Positions 1-7,151 of a stretch of DNA of 35,028 bases are shown in pieces. Source of the stretch: a virus. The position numbers and the translations under genes are program-made. How positions within the stretch are numbered: the first letter of the stretch is position 1; every line of letters begins with the position of its first letter. The DNA is taken from positions 1 through 35,028 of the IMG/VR virus record IMGVR_UViG_3300031963_000499, one strand, 5' to 3'. Below the pieces are notes generated by a model, which was not told the DNA's origin, ran no database searches, and worked only from the letters and a program-made list of their open reading frames with translations.

Positions 1-25
1 GCTGGCCCCCTCAGCCCTGGCCTCT

Positions 26-75
26 TGTAAGCGGACGCATGGAATTGAACTTTCGGACGCATGGAGTTGAACTCC
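26..75. repeat. Putative phage terminus with two adjacent 22-bp transposase-binding-like repeats
   Basis: Two copies of a unit beginning CGGACGCATGGA and ending TTGAACT start at 32 and 54, exactly 22 bp apart, and differ at one position in the core. A TG dinucleotide at 26-27 lies 4 bp before the first copy. Mu ends start with TG, and the R1 and R2 MuA sites of Mu are adjacent 22-bp units, so the arrangement matches. The location, just outside the last late gene, also fits. The matching inverted end is not in this window, so the exact boundary is inferred. Confidence 0.6.
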
Positions 76-105
76 GGCGGGCCGGTTCGGGCGTCTTAGG
101 TGGCC

Positions 106-127
106 TGTGGATAAGTCCTGTGGATAA
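106..127 (-). promoter_or_regulatory. Two perfect DnaA-box sequences (TTATCCACA) 13 bp apart
   Basis: On the minus strand the 9-mer TTATCCACA occurs at 106-114 and 119-127, each followed by GG. It is the consensus high-affinity DnaA box. The pair sits between the presumed phage end and the last late gene. Mu-type phages replicate by transposition and are not known to need DnaA, so the role is unclear. The pair could be a chance motif or a binding site used in end synapsis or host regulation. Confidence 0.5.
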
Positions 128-130
128 CTC

Positions 131-147
131 CCGCGCTTGAGCGGGGA
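131..147 (-). terminator. Weak hairpin downstream of the late operon
   Basis: CCCGC at 131-135 and GCGGG at 142-146 can pair around a 6-nt loop, about 25 bp beyond the stop codon of the last late gene. No U-tract follows on the minus strand. It could mark the end of late transcription, but the stem is short and this is a tentative call. Confidence 0.25.
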
Positions 148-169
148 TCGAGCGGGGTTTGATGGGGGG

Positions 170-646
170 TTAAAGGCCCTGCGCAGGGTCTCCGAGCACG
201 CCTGCGCGTTGGGCATCGCGGACGCCCAGAATCGCCTCTTCCAGATCAGCCGGCGACGGCACCTCGGCAAAGCGCACGGGCCAGCCGTGGAACGCCAGGT
301 CGTTGGCGACCATCTCGCTGCAAATGATGCCGCCGGCGTTCCGGGTGCTCTTGCCCACCAGGTGGTACAGCGGCCGCAGGGCAAACAGGATGTAGTCGAG
401 CACGCCGTAGCGCTCAACGGCGGTGTCCAGCATCAGGTCCAAGTATTCCGCGGTGATCGGCACCGGGGTGGGCACCACGATCACCCGGCCGGGCGGGTAC
501 AGGGGCCACAGGCGGCGGCGTCTCAGCAGGGACATGTCCCAAAACTTGACGCCGTCAGTGAAGCCGATGTGGTAGCAGCAGCTGCCCGTGAAGAACTTGG
601 TGAGCGTGCTGCTGGGTTGCTTGCCGTAGATGAACGCGACCTTCAT
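170..646 (-). CDS. Permuted papain-like (NlpC/P60-superfamily) cysteine peptidase-like protein
   Basis: The 158-aa protein is the last gene of the late block, 6 bp after the fibre assembly gene. It has the layout of the circularly permuted NlpC/P60 (YiiX-like) fold: an early histidine in CYHIGFTDG (H26) and a later cysteine in GIICSEMV (C109), with a conserved DYILFALRPL stretch between them. Family members cleave peptide or amide bonds, some in cell-wall peptides. Similar proteins are common at the distal end of Mu-like prophages, in my recollection often with misleading names. There is no signal peptide, so it may act in the cytoplasm or be carried in the virion. The active-site assignment is inferred from motif order only. 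Confidence 0.7.
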   Translation of the reverse strand: MKVAFIYGKQPSSTLTKFFTGSCCYHIGFTDGVKFWDMSLLRRRRLWPLYPPGRVIVVPTPVPITAEYLDLMLDTAVERYGVLDYILFALRPLYHLVGKSTRNAGGIICSEMVANDLAFHGWPVRFAEVPSPADLEEAILGVRDAQRAGVLGDPAQGL

Positions 647-652
647 GGTGGC

Positions 653-1198
653 TTACCCCTGAAAGGTGGGCGGCCAGCCGCCGCTGAAGTTGTAGGTGTC
701 CGGGTTCGCGCTGGCCAGCATGGCGGCGCGGTGGGCCTCGGCGGCGGTGTAGATGGCGATGTCCGAGGCTGCCGCGGCCGCGAAGATCTGCCCGGCCAGC
801 GCTGGGGTCATGGTCACCATCTCGCCCGTCATCGTCTTCCACTGCACGCCGGGCGGCATGTTGGGGCCCATGATGACCAGGCCGAGCTGCTGCGTGCGGC
901 TGAAGGTGTCGCTGTGGAACCAGTGGCCGTTGACCTGGTAGCCGGCCAGTTGCGTGCGCCGGTCTCGCTCGGTCTTGATGCGCTCCCAGGCGCTTTCCTG
1001 GCGGGTGGACAGGGGCGGCACGGGCGCGTCTTGCAACTGCGGATGGCCGTGCTCGTCGGCGACGATGCGCCGGCCTTGGCTTTGGCCCAGCAGCAGGTCG
1101 GCGTGCCGTTCGTCGGTGATCTCGACGCAATCAGCCGGTACGGCTGCGCCATGAATCTCAGTGGCGTAAAACCCGCCCGTTTGTGACGAATAAAGCAT
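653..1198 (-). CDS. Tail fibre assembly protein with DUF4376-like C-terminus
   Basis: The 181-aa protein follows the tail fibre gene by 9 bp, the usual place for a fibre chaperone. The N-terminal part (about 1-60) has the aromatic, acidic look of tail fibre assembly proteins. The C-terminal part has the DUF4376-type pattern, with ERIKTERDRR near residue 73, GYQVNGHWFHSD near 86, and W-K-T-MTGEMVTMT further on. AAGGA lies 6-9 nt before the ATG. It probably helps fold or attach the fibre encoded upstream and should not remain in the virion. Confidence 0.8.
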   Translation of the reverse strand: MLYSSQTGGFYATEIHGAAVPADCVEITDERHADLLLGQSQGRRIVADEHGHPQLQDAPVPPLSTRQESAWERIKTERDRRTQLAGYQVNGHWFHSDTFSRTQQLGLVIMGPNMPPGVQWKTMTGEMVTMTPALAGQIFAAAAASDIAIYTAAEAHRAAMLASANPDTYNFSGGWPPTFQG

Positions 1199-1207
1199 GC
1201 TGTTTCC

Positions 1208-2038
1208 TTAAACGCCGATGGCGATCCAACCGATCGAATCCGGTGCGAACGATGCGCCACCCGCCGCCGTCGATGACACGTTGATCTGTGACGCTGAGAT
1301 CACCTGAGCCCGGGCGCTGTTGCCCGTTGTCGGCCCCATCGTCACAGCGACGACCACAAACCCCGTGCTTGTGAAACTGATCGGCAGGGTCACGGTGACG
1401 CCGGCTGACGAAATGGATCCTTGGTTGTTGCCCCACTGGACGATCAACCCGGACGGCAGCCGCTGCCAGCCGCTTGTTGAGAGCGACCGCGCAAACGCCC
1501 CGTTCACCACCCGCCACACCCCAGACGCCCCCGCGGCACCGTTGCCGCGCAGGTGCAGTTCCTCGCTCACCCGCAGGCTCAGGCTGGTGGCGCCGCTGGC
1601 GCCGTTGAATATGGTGTTGGACCCTGCCCTGTTGATGGTCACCGCGTTGGCGCTGGTGTCCGTGCGGAAGAAGCGCAGGGGCAGCGGCCGGCCGTTGGCT
1701 GCGTCGGTGGCCGGCAGGTTGATGGTGACCGCGCCGCCGGTGGCGTCCACGTACACGTCGCCGGCGTCGTCGGCCGTCAGGTTGGTGGTGCCGGCCGCGA
1801 TGCTGCGCACGTTGCCGCCGTACATGCGGCGGATGGCGTCGCGCACCTGCGTCAGGGTGGCCGCGCTGGGCACCAGGCCGCCGTCGCGCAGGATGTTGAT
1901 CAGCTCTTGCTGCACACCGTCGCACCAGCCCGGCTGCAGCGCGGTGGCCAGGCTGACGCCCGGCACGCCGGCCTGAAAGCCGTGAAGGCCTGAGCCAAAC
2001 TTGTCGATCTGTCGGTTCGATGACTGGATGACGTCCAT
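1208..2038 (-). CDS. Tail fibre protein
   Basis: The 276-aa fibre comes after the gp48 baseplate gene. Residues 1-75 (RQIDKFG start, then a VRDAIRRMY helix) form the virion-attachment part. A beta-rich middle follows, and the end carries SGWQRLPSGLIVQWG, the signature of the gp53-like C-terminal receptor-binding domain of many Burkholderiales phages. It should bind the host surface receptor. AGGAG stands 7 nt before the ATG. It is short compared with the Mu S fibre (about 500 aa), and no invertase or alternative fibre cassette is present here, so host range is not switched by inversion within this window. Confidence 0.85.
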   Translation of the reverse strand: MDVIQSSNRQIDKFGSGLHGFQAGVPGVSLATALQPGWCDGVQQELINILRDGGLVPSAATLTQVRDAIRRMYGGNVRSIAAGTTNLTADDAGDVYVDATGGAVTINLPATDAANGRPLPLRFFRTDTSANAVTINRAGSNTIFNGASGATSLSLRVSEELHLRGNGAAGASGVWRVVNGAFARSLSTSGWQRLPSGLIVQWGNNQGSISSAGVTVTLPISFTSTGFVVVAVTMGPTTGNSARAQVISASQINVSSTAAGGASFAPDSIGWIAIGV

Positions 2039-2059
2039 AAGGTACTCCTGGGCTCGCGG

Positions 2060-2632
2060 TCAGCTTGCGTAGCCAAACATGACAAGGGTGTGGGCCGGCT
2101 TGCGGCGGTTGATCACGCACTCCAGCTGCGTGTTGCCAAACACGCGCAGCGGTGCGTCGCTGGCGCCTTCGCAGGTGGCCTCAGTAATGGAGGTGGCCTG
2201 CGCCAGGTTCATGCGCCACACACCGATCCACTCAAAGCCCAGCACGGGCGAGTCGCACGGGTGCGCGCACGTGGTCGGGCCGAACTCTTCGATGGTGGCG
2301 CCCGCGTAGCCGATGGTGGCGGCCAGGGCGATCATGAAGCCGCGGCTCAGATCGCCACGGCCGGCGATGCGCTGGCGCAGCGCGGTGCGGCGCTGCTCCA
2401 GCGTCTGCGACACGCCGCCGCTGCAACTGTCGGGCAGCGCGTAGTTGCGCTCCCAGTCCTCCAGCCCCACCACCGCGCGGTCAGGCTGCTGCTCGCGCAG
2501 CACCGTCTGCGCACCGCTTTCCGCTGAGGTCAGCACGGCCGCGATGGCACCGGCCTCGCGACGCACACCCAGCCCGCGCACGTCGTAAGCGACGGGCGGC
2601 AGCAGCGCGGGAATGGCGTCGACGATGTCCAC
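2060..2632 (-). CDS. Baseplate/tail protein, Mu gp48 (YmfQ/DUF2313) family
   Basis: This 190-aa protein matches the DUF2313 (YmfQ) family in length and layout: an N-terminal helical region with LEDWERNYALP, a conserved EQRRTALRQRI helix, and a beta-rich C-terminus ending HTLVMFGY. In Mu, gp48 follows gp47 and takes part in joining baseplate and fibre. The same order holds here. The start is a GTG, 16 bp after the gp47 stop codon. No better ATG lies upstream in frame before that stop. Confidence 0.85.
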   Translation of the reverse strand: MDIVDAIPALLPPVAYDVRGLGVRREAGAIAAVLTSAESGAQTVLREQQPDRAVVGLEDWERNYALPDSCSGGVSQTLEQRRTALRQRIAGRGDLSRGFMIALAATIGYAGATIEEFGPTTCAHPCDSPVLGFEWIGVWRMNLAQATSITEATCEGASDAPLRVFGNTQLECVINRRKPAHTLVMFGYAS

Positions 2633-2648
2633 GATGTCGGCTCAGGTG

Positions 2649-3719
2649 TCAGGTCAGAGTGATGGCGCCGAGGGTGATCAGCTCCAGCGCCGTGGGGCTG
2701 ACCGAGCATGCAACGTTCGCGGCGGGTGCAGTGAGCGTGACGTCGGTCACGCCCGGTGCGGAAAGCAGGGCGCGGATCAGGCGGTTGCGCACCAACTGGT
2801 CGCCGGGGCCCAGCGCGGCGAACTCTGCGGTGATGGCCGCCGTCACCGTGGCGTTCACGCTGGCCAGCGTGGTGCCGGCAGTCAGCGTCAGGGCGGCCGT
2901 CACCGGCTGCACCACGGCCGTGGGCGCCAGCGCCTGCACGCCCGTGCCCGGCAGCATGCCCACCGGCCGGCGCTGGTCCAGCACCGCCTGCACCGATGCC
3001 AACAGGGGCGCGCCTGGCAGGCCGGTGGAAGGCATGGGCACCACGTCCACCGTGCCCGTGCCGCGCCGGGCCGGGAACACGAAGGCGCGGGCCACGCCGG
3101 GCACCGTCAGCGCCCAGCGCTGGTAGTCCGCAGCGTTGCCGCCCTGCGCGGGCTCACGCAGCTCCAGCAGCAGCCGCTGCAGCAGCGCCGAGTCGGCCTC
3201 CACGTCAGAACCGCCCGTCATCGTCAGCACCGTGGCCGCCACCGTCAGGCCGGCCGGTGGCGTGTTGAGGGTGACAGGCGTGTTGGCGCTGAGGTTGCCT
3301 GCGGCGCCCGCCACGCTGGCCACGCAGGTGAGATCCACGGTGCCGCCTGCGCCCACCACGCCGGCCGCCGTGGTCTGGTACTGCGCGCCCTGCGCAGTGA
3401 CGAACGTCTGCCCGCTGGCCACGGCCGTGCCCACCACGCCGCTGATGCGCACCGTGCCGCCGGCGGCCGCCGCAGGCCGGCGGGTCACGCCGCGCAGGTT
3501 GGCCATGCGCTCCATGCTGTCCACGTCGGCCAGGTCAGGGAAGCCCTGCCGGAACACCCACGCCTGGTGACTCAGCAGGCTTTCGCCGATGGCCGCCACC
3601 GCGCAGGCGCGCACAAAGTGGTCGCTGTCCGGGCCGGTGGCCGCGGCCGGGTTCTGGTTGCGCACGGCCTGCAGATAGGCATCGCGCAACTGGGCGAATG
3701 AAGGCACTTCGTAGGGCAT
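2649..3719 (-). CDS. Baseplate protein J-like (Mu gp47)
   Basis: A 356-aa baseplate wedge protein of the P2 J / Mu gp47 / T4 gp6 family. Residues 1-90 hold the VPSFAQLRDAYL start and the ADVDSMERMANLRGV region typical of the family. A beta-sandwich section (100-200) follows, then the GGNAADYQRWALTVPGVARAFV segment around 220-245 that marks the Baseplate_J domain. It builds the baseplate ring with the gp46 homologue. The start chosen is the ATG giving MPYEVPSF, because upstream codons in the same frame lack family features. Confidence 0.9.
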   Translation of the reverse strand: MPYEVPSFAQLRDAYLQAVRNQNPAAATGPDSDHFVRACAVAAIGESLLSHQAWVFRQGFPDLADVDSMERMANLRGVTRRPAAAAGGTVRISGVVGTAVASGQTFVTAQGAQYQTTAAGVVGAGGTVDLTCVASVAGAAGNLSANTPVTLNTPPAGLTVAATVLTMTGGSDVEADSALLQRLLLELREPAQGGNAADYQRWALTVPGVARAFVFPARRGTGTVDVVPMPSTGLPGAPLLASVQAVLDQRRPVGMLPGTGVQALAPTAVVQPVTAALTLTAGTTLASVNATVTAAITAEFAALGPGDQLVRNRLIRALLSAPGVTDVTLTAPAANVACSVSPTALELITLGAITLT

Positions 3720-3756
3720 GGGAACAGGCTTTCCAAACAGGCTTCTCAGGTTGTTG

Positions 3757-4149
3757 TCAGGCCACCCGCACCGGCACCCTGAACACCACAGGCGCACCGC
3801 CTGCGGGCGTCACGGTCACGGCCAGCAGCAGGCGCCCGGCGCCGCTGGCGTCGCTGCCGATGTCCACGGCCACGTCGATGTCGCTGCAGCGTCCGTCTGT
3901 CAGCAGCGGCTGCAGCGCCTGCAGCGCGTACTGGCGCGCCAGGGCCTGCGTGCGCGGCGTGGCCTTCTCGCGCTGCAGCTCGTGCAGGCGCGAGCCCAGG
4001 GCCGGCTCAGCCCACCAGGTGCCCAGCGGCGTCTGCAGCCGCAGGTACACCGCATTGCCAATGCCCGGCGCGGGGTCGCGCGTCAGGTCGCCGGGCGCCG
4101 TGGCGCTGGCGGCATAGTCCGCCGTCAGGGGGTTGATCCACGCGTCCAT
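3757..4149 (-). CDS. Baseplate protein, Mu gp46 (W/gp25-like) family
   Basis: A 130-aa protein in the Mu gp46 position. It begins MDAWINPLTADY and carries LGTWWAEPALGSRLHEL (about 43-59), the conserved core of phage GP46 proteins. These are structural relatives of T4 gp25, which locks sheath and baseplate. The ATG shares one base with the gp45 stop (TGATG), so translation is probably coupled. Confidence 0.88.
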   Translation of the reverse strand: MDAWINPLTADYAASATAPGDLTRDPAPGIGNAVYLRLQTPLGTWWAEPALGSRLHELQREKATPRTQALARQYALQALQPLLTDGRCSDIDVAVDIGSDASGAGRLLLAVTVTPAGGAPVVFRVPVRVA

Positions 4150-4739
4150 CAGGTCGGGCCTCCGGTGTTGCCGCCACCGGGCTGCACACCCGAATGCACG
4201 TGCGCCTGCAAGGTCACGCCCGCGCCCGTCACGCCGCCGCTGAAGGTGGCCGCGCCGGTGCCCGTGCTGGTGCCCGTCACCGAGAGGTTGCCCGCAATCT
4301 GCACGTTGCCCGCCACCTGCACGTTGCCGCTGAAGGTGGCCAAGGGCGCCTGCACGTTCACCTGGCTTGCCGCCTGAATCAGGATGCTGCGGTCCTGGCG
4401 CAGGTGCACGCGGTCGCCCCACTGGCTATAAATGACGGTTTCGCCGGCCGCGCCCAGCTGGATGCGCACGCTGCCCAGTTCGCTGGCAATCACCACAGAC
4501 TGCGCAGTGCGGCCACCCACGGGCACCACGATGACATCCGCGCCCTCGGGGATGGCCGAAGAAAAGCCGAAGTGCTGCATCACCTCTGCGTCGGCCAGCT
4601 CTTCGCCGGCCAGGCCGCCAAAGCGCGCACGCTGCACCTGGGTGGTCCGTGTGATGCCGCGCATCACGCCACGGAAGGCCGTGCGCACGCCGCGCAGGCC
4701 ACGGTCCACCTCGCGGCGGATGTCATCCAGCGTGCTCAT
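4149..4739 (-). CDS. Baseplate assembly protein V / tail spike (Mu gp45)
   Basis: This 196-aa protein is the membrane-piercing spike. An OB-fold occupies the N-terminal half, with the RARFGGLAGEELADAEVMQHFG stretch near 37-58 typical of Mu gp45. The C-terminal half is a short-repeat beta-prism (NVQVAGNVQIAGNLSVTG-like repeats, 139-156) ending in an HVH motif at 180-182. In Mu gp45 and P2 gpV an HxH triplet binds an iron ion at the spike tip, so the same is inferred here. The start overlaps the gp44 stop by ATGA. Confidence 0.9.
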   Translation of the reverse strand: MSTLDDIRREVDRGLRGVRTAFRGVMRGITRTTQVQRARFGGLAGEELADAEVMQHFGFSSAIPEGADVIVVPVGGRTAQSVVIASELGSVRIQLGAAGETVIYSQWGDRVHLRQDRSILIQAASQVNVQAPLATFSGNVQVAGNVQIAGNLSVTGTSTGTGAATFSGGVTGAGVTLQAHVHSGVQPGGGNTGGPT

Positions 4740-5890
4740 GGCGCCCCCCGCGTCAGGTCGATCACGCCGCCCGGCACACTGTTCTTGCCGCGGCGGTGGC
4801 GGCGCGTGCTGGGGTGTGCCTGCGGCACCCAGGCGCCGTCTTCCTTCAGCGTCAGTTGCGTCACCTGGCCCACGCCCTCGCCGCCCATGAAAGTGCGGCC
4901 CAGCAGGAAGAAGGTGCCGGAGATCTGGTGCGGGTCGCTCACCAGCTCCACGCGCTGGCCAGGCGTCCACAGTTGCCCCGCGCCAGGCTGCCCGGCCGGC
5001 ACGCGGTGCCCTTGCACCAGCGCCTGCAGCGTGTAGCCCTGCACCCGCCCATCGCTGATGGCCTTGATGGCGCGTGCCCGCGCGATGTTCACGCTGGTGG
5101 CCTCGTGGTCCACCAGCACGCGCGGCCGGTACACCGGCACACCCGTGTCCTGCACCTGCGCCTGGATGCCGGCGCGGGCGTTGCGCTCGGCCGCACCGCT
5201 GCCGCTGGCCGCCGCCTGGCCCAGCACCGTCACATGGCTGTAGCGCGGCACCAGGCTGCGCGTCTCCGCCAGGCGCAGCAGGTTGTTCTGCGCGGCCGGC
5301 GTGCCGGTGCGCATCTGCAGCAGGCACACCGCCGGCACGTCATAGCGCGGCCCGCCCACCACCAGCGTGCCGTCCGGCTCGAACCAGGCCCACAGCCCAT
5401 TGGCCTCCGCCGCGCGGCGCAGGGCGTCCCAGGCGCTGTCGCCGGGCTCGGTGCTCACCTTCTCGCGCGGCAGCGTGGTGTCGGCCTCGATGCGGATGCT
5501 GGTGATGCCCAGCGGCCGCACGATGCGCGCAATCACCTCGTCCAGGTTCAGGTTCAGGCCACTGGTGATGGGCGCGCTGCAGTCCAGCAGCACCGCGGCC
5601 TGGTCACGCCCGCTCAGGTGCAGGCGCATGGCGCCCTCGCTCACGTCTACCGTGCGCTCGTCCAGCACGCCGGTCAGGGCCACGTCGCCGCCCAGCGTCA
5701 CGCGCACCGCAGCGCCAGGCGTCACCTCGGCGGGCACGCTCAGGCCGCTGGTGGACAGCGAGACAGACCACGCGTCGGCCGGCGTCATCAGGTTGCTGTC
5801 GATCTCGTAGCGCGTCCAGCGGCTCTGCACCTGGCCGCGGATGGAGATCTCCACCGCATCACGCTGCGGCGCGCCCTGCGGCTCAGCCAC
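4736..5890 (-). CDS. Baseplate hub protein, Mu gp44 (P) family
   Basis: The 384-aa protein lies between gp43 and gp45 homologues and matches the Mu gpP hub family. Its N-terminus has VEISIRGQVQSRWTRYEIDSN, an LSVPAEVTPGAAVRVTLGG beta segment and LTGVLDERTVDVS. The C-terminus has GQLWTPGQRVELVSDP and a VTQLTLKEDGAW motif. It is expected to form the trimeric hub above the spike, like T4 gp27. I use the GTG at 5890, which overlaps the previous stop by 8 nt. An ATG seven codons earlier is possible but would add an Arg/Trp-rich leader. Confidence 0.85.
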   Translation of the reverse strand: MAEPQGAPQRDAVEISIRGQVQSRWTRYEIDSNLMTPADAWSVSLSTSGLSVPAEVTPGAAVRVTLGGDVALTGVLDERTVDVSEGAMRLHLSGRDQAAVLLDCSAPITSGLNLNLDEVIARIVRPLGITSIRIEADTTLPREKVSTEPGDSAWDALRRAAEANGLWAWFEPDGTLVVGGPRYDVPAVCLLQMRTGTPAAQNNLLRLAETRSLVPRYSHVTVLGQAAASGSGAAERNARAGIQAQVQDTGVPVYRPRVLVDHEATSVNIARARAIKAISDGRVQGYTLQALVQGHRVPAGQPGAGQLWTPGQRVELVSDPHQISGTFFLLGRTFMGGEGVGQVTQLTLKEDGAWVPQAHPSTRRHRRGKNSVPGGVIDLTRGAP

Positions 5891-7151
5891 GGTACACCTC
5901 CAGCGGGTCACCCGCGTCCAGCAGCACCTTGCGGCCCAGGCGGTTCACCAACGCCAGCTCGTCGGCGCGGGCCGCGTCGTTGTACAGCAGGTGGGCCAGC
6001 AGCCGGGCCGGGCCGCCGGCCGGTGCGGGCTGCAGCACCAGTTGCGGGCGCGTGGCAATCAGCGCCCGCGCGGTTTCCTGCAGCGCGTCAGCCGTCTGGC
6101 GCAGGCCGTCAATGGTGCGGCCCTCCCATTCGGCCGGCAGCGCGTTGCGGGTGCCGTCCATCGCCAACTGCAGCGCCGTGCGCGCCTGGCCGGTCAGCGC
6201 CTCGATCTGCGCCCTCGTCAGGTCTGTGGTGTCCGCCTGGCTGGCCAGCACGGTGGCCGCCAGCTCCGCCATGCCGGTGGCCATGTGGATGCGCGTGTGG
6301 GCCTGCAGCACGGCCGCGTCGCCCGCCATGTCGGCGTCCACCAGCGCGGCCTGCGGCGTCAGCACGGCCAGGGCCGGGTCCATCAGGCGCGCACCGCGTG
6401 TCCAGTCGCCCCACAGGGTGGAACTGGCAGGTACCGACACGGCCACCGCGCCATAGGCCGGGTTACGCCCGCCCAGGGGCAGGCCCTGAAAAGCCCGGTC
6501 CACGATGGCCCGCAGGTCTGCCACATAGGCCCGGGGGTACAGCAGCGGGTCCAGGTCTGACAACAGCGCCCGCAGGCCCGTGGTGTTCAGCAAGCCGGTC
6601 AGCGCCGTGCGCGCCTGCGTCACCAGATCGCGCAGCACGGTGATGCGCGGGAAGGCCAGCGTGGGCACCGCCTGCACCCGGCGCACCACGGCCTCATCAG
6701 CGGGCACCCGGGCGGCAGCGGCCGCGCTGGCCACCGCGTCGGCACGGCTGGTGAAGGTGCGCTGCGCAAAGGTCTGGTCAAAGCCCGCGCCCGCATCCTC
6801 CACGAAGTTGACGGTGACCTCGGCGCCGTCCACCAGGTCGGCCTGGTGCTCCTCGGCCCAGTCAAAGGCCACCACGCGCAACTTGCCCCAGATGGGGTGC
6901 ACCAGCTCGCCCGCGCCGGGGGCTTCCAAGGCCGTCAGAAAGTCCTTCAAACGGCTTTCGTAGTCGGCCCCGAAGAAGACGGCACGCACCCCGATGCGCC
7001 GCGCCAGCAGGCCCAGATCGTCCACCGCCGCGCCGTTGCGAAACGGCACCTGGTGCACCGCCACCGAGCGCGAGCCTTGCTGCGCCACGCGCTCCACCTC
7101 GAAGCGCACGCCCCGAAAAGATGCCGGCTGGAAGGTCTCGGCCCAGGCCAT
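5883..7151 (-). CDS. Tail/DNA circularisation protein, Mu gp43 (N) family
   Basis: A 422-aa protein beginning MAWAETFQPASFRGVRFEVE, which is the N-terminal DNA_circ_N signature (SFRGV.F), followed by FFGADYESRLKDFLTALE and HPIWGKLRV. These are conserved in the Mu gpN family. The family was named for DNA circularisation, but its place between tape measure and hub indicates a tail-tip structural role comparable to a LysM-type tail protein. The start codon overlaps the tape-measure stop (TGATG). Confidence 0.88.
   Translation of the reverse strand: MAWAETFQPASFRGVRFEVERVAQQGSRSVAVHQVPFRNGAAVDDLGLLARRIGVRAVFFGADYESRLKDFLTALEAPGAGELVHPIWGKLRVVAFDWAEEHQADLVDGAEVTVNFVEDAGAGFDQTFAQRTFTSRADAVASAAAAARVPADEAVVRRVQAVPTLAFPRITVLRDLVTQARTALTGLLNTTGLRALLSDLDPLLYPRAYVADLRAIVDRAFQGLPLGGRNPAYGAVAVSVPASSTLWGDWTRGARLMDPALAVLTPQAALVDADMAGDAAVLQAHTRIHMATGMAELAATVLASQADTTDLTRAQIEALTGQARTALQLAMDGTRNALPAEWEGRTIDGLRQTADALQETARALIATRPQLVLQPAPAGGPARLLAHLLYNDAARADELALVNRLGRKVLLDAGDPLEVYRG

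Noticed and set aside
137-1186. Long open frame on the plus strand opposite the fibre-assembly and peptidase-like genes
   Set aside because: Its product is rich in Arg, Gly, His and Ala with no domain, and the minus strand carries recognisable proteins over the same bases. It is a high-GC shadow.
4796-6643. 615-codon open frame on the plus strand opposite gp43/gp44
   Set aside because: Arg/Pro/Ala-rich, without motifs. The minus strand has two conserved tail proteins here.
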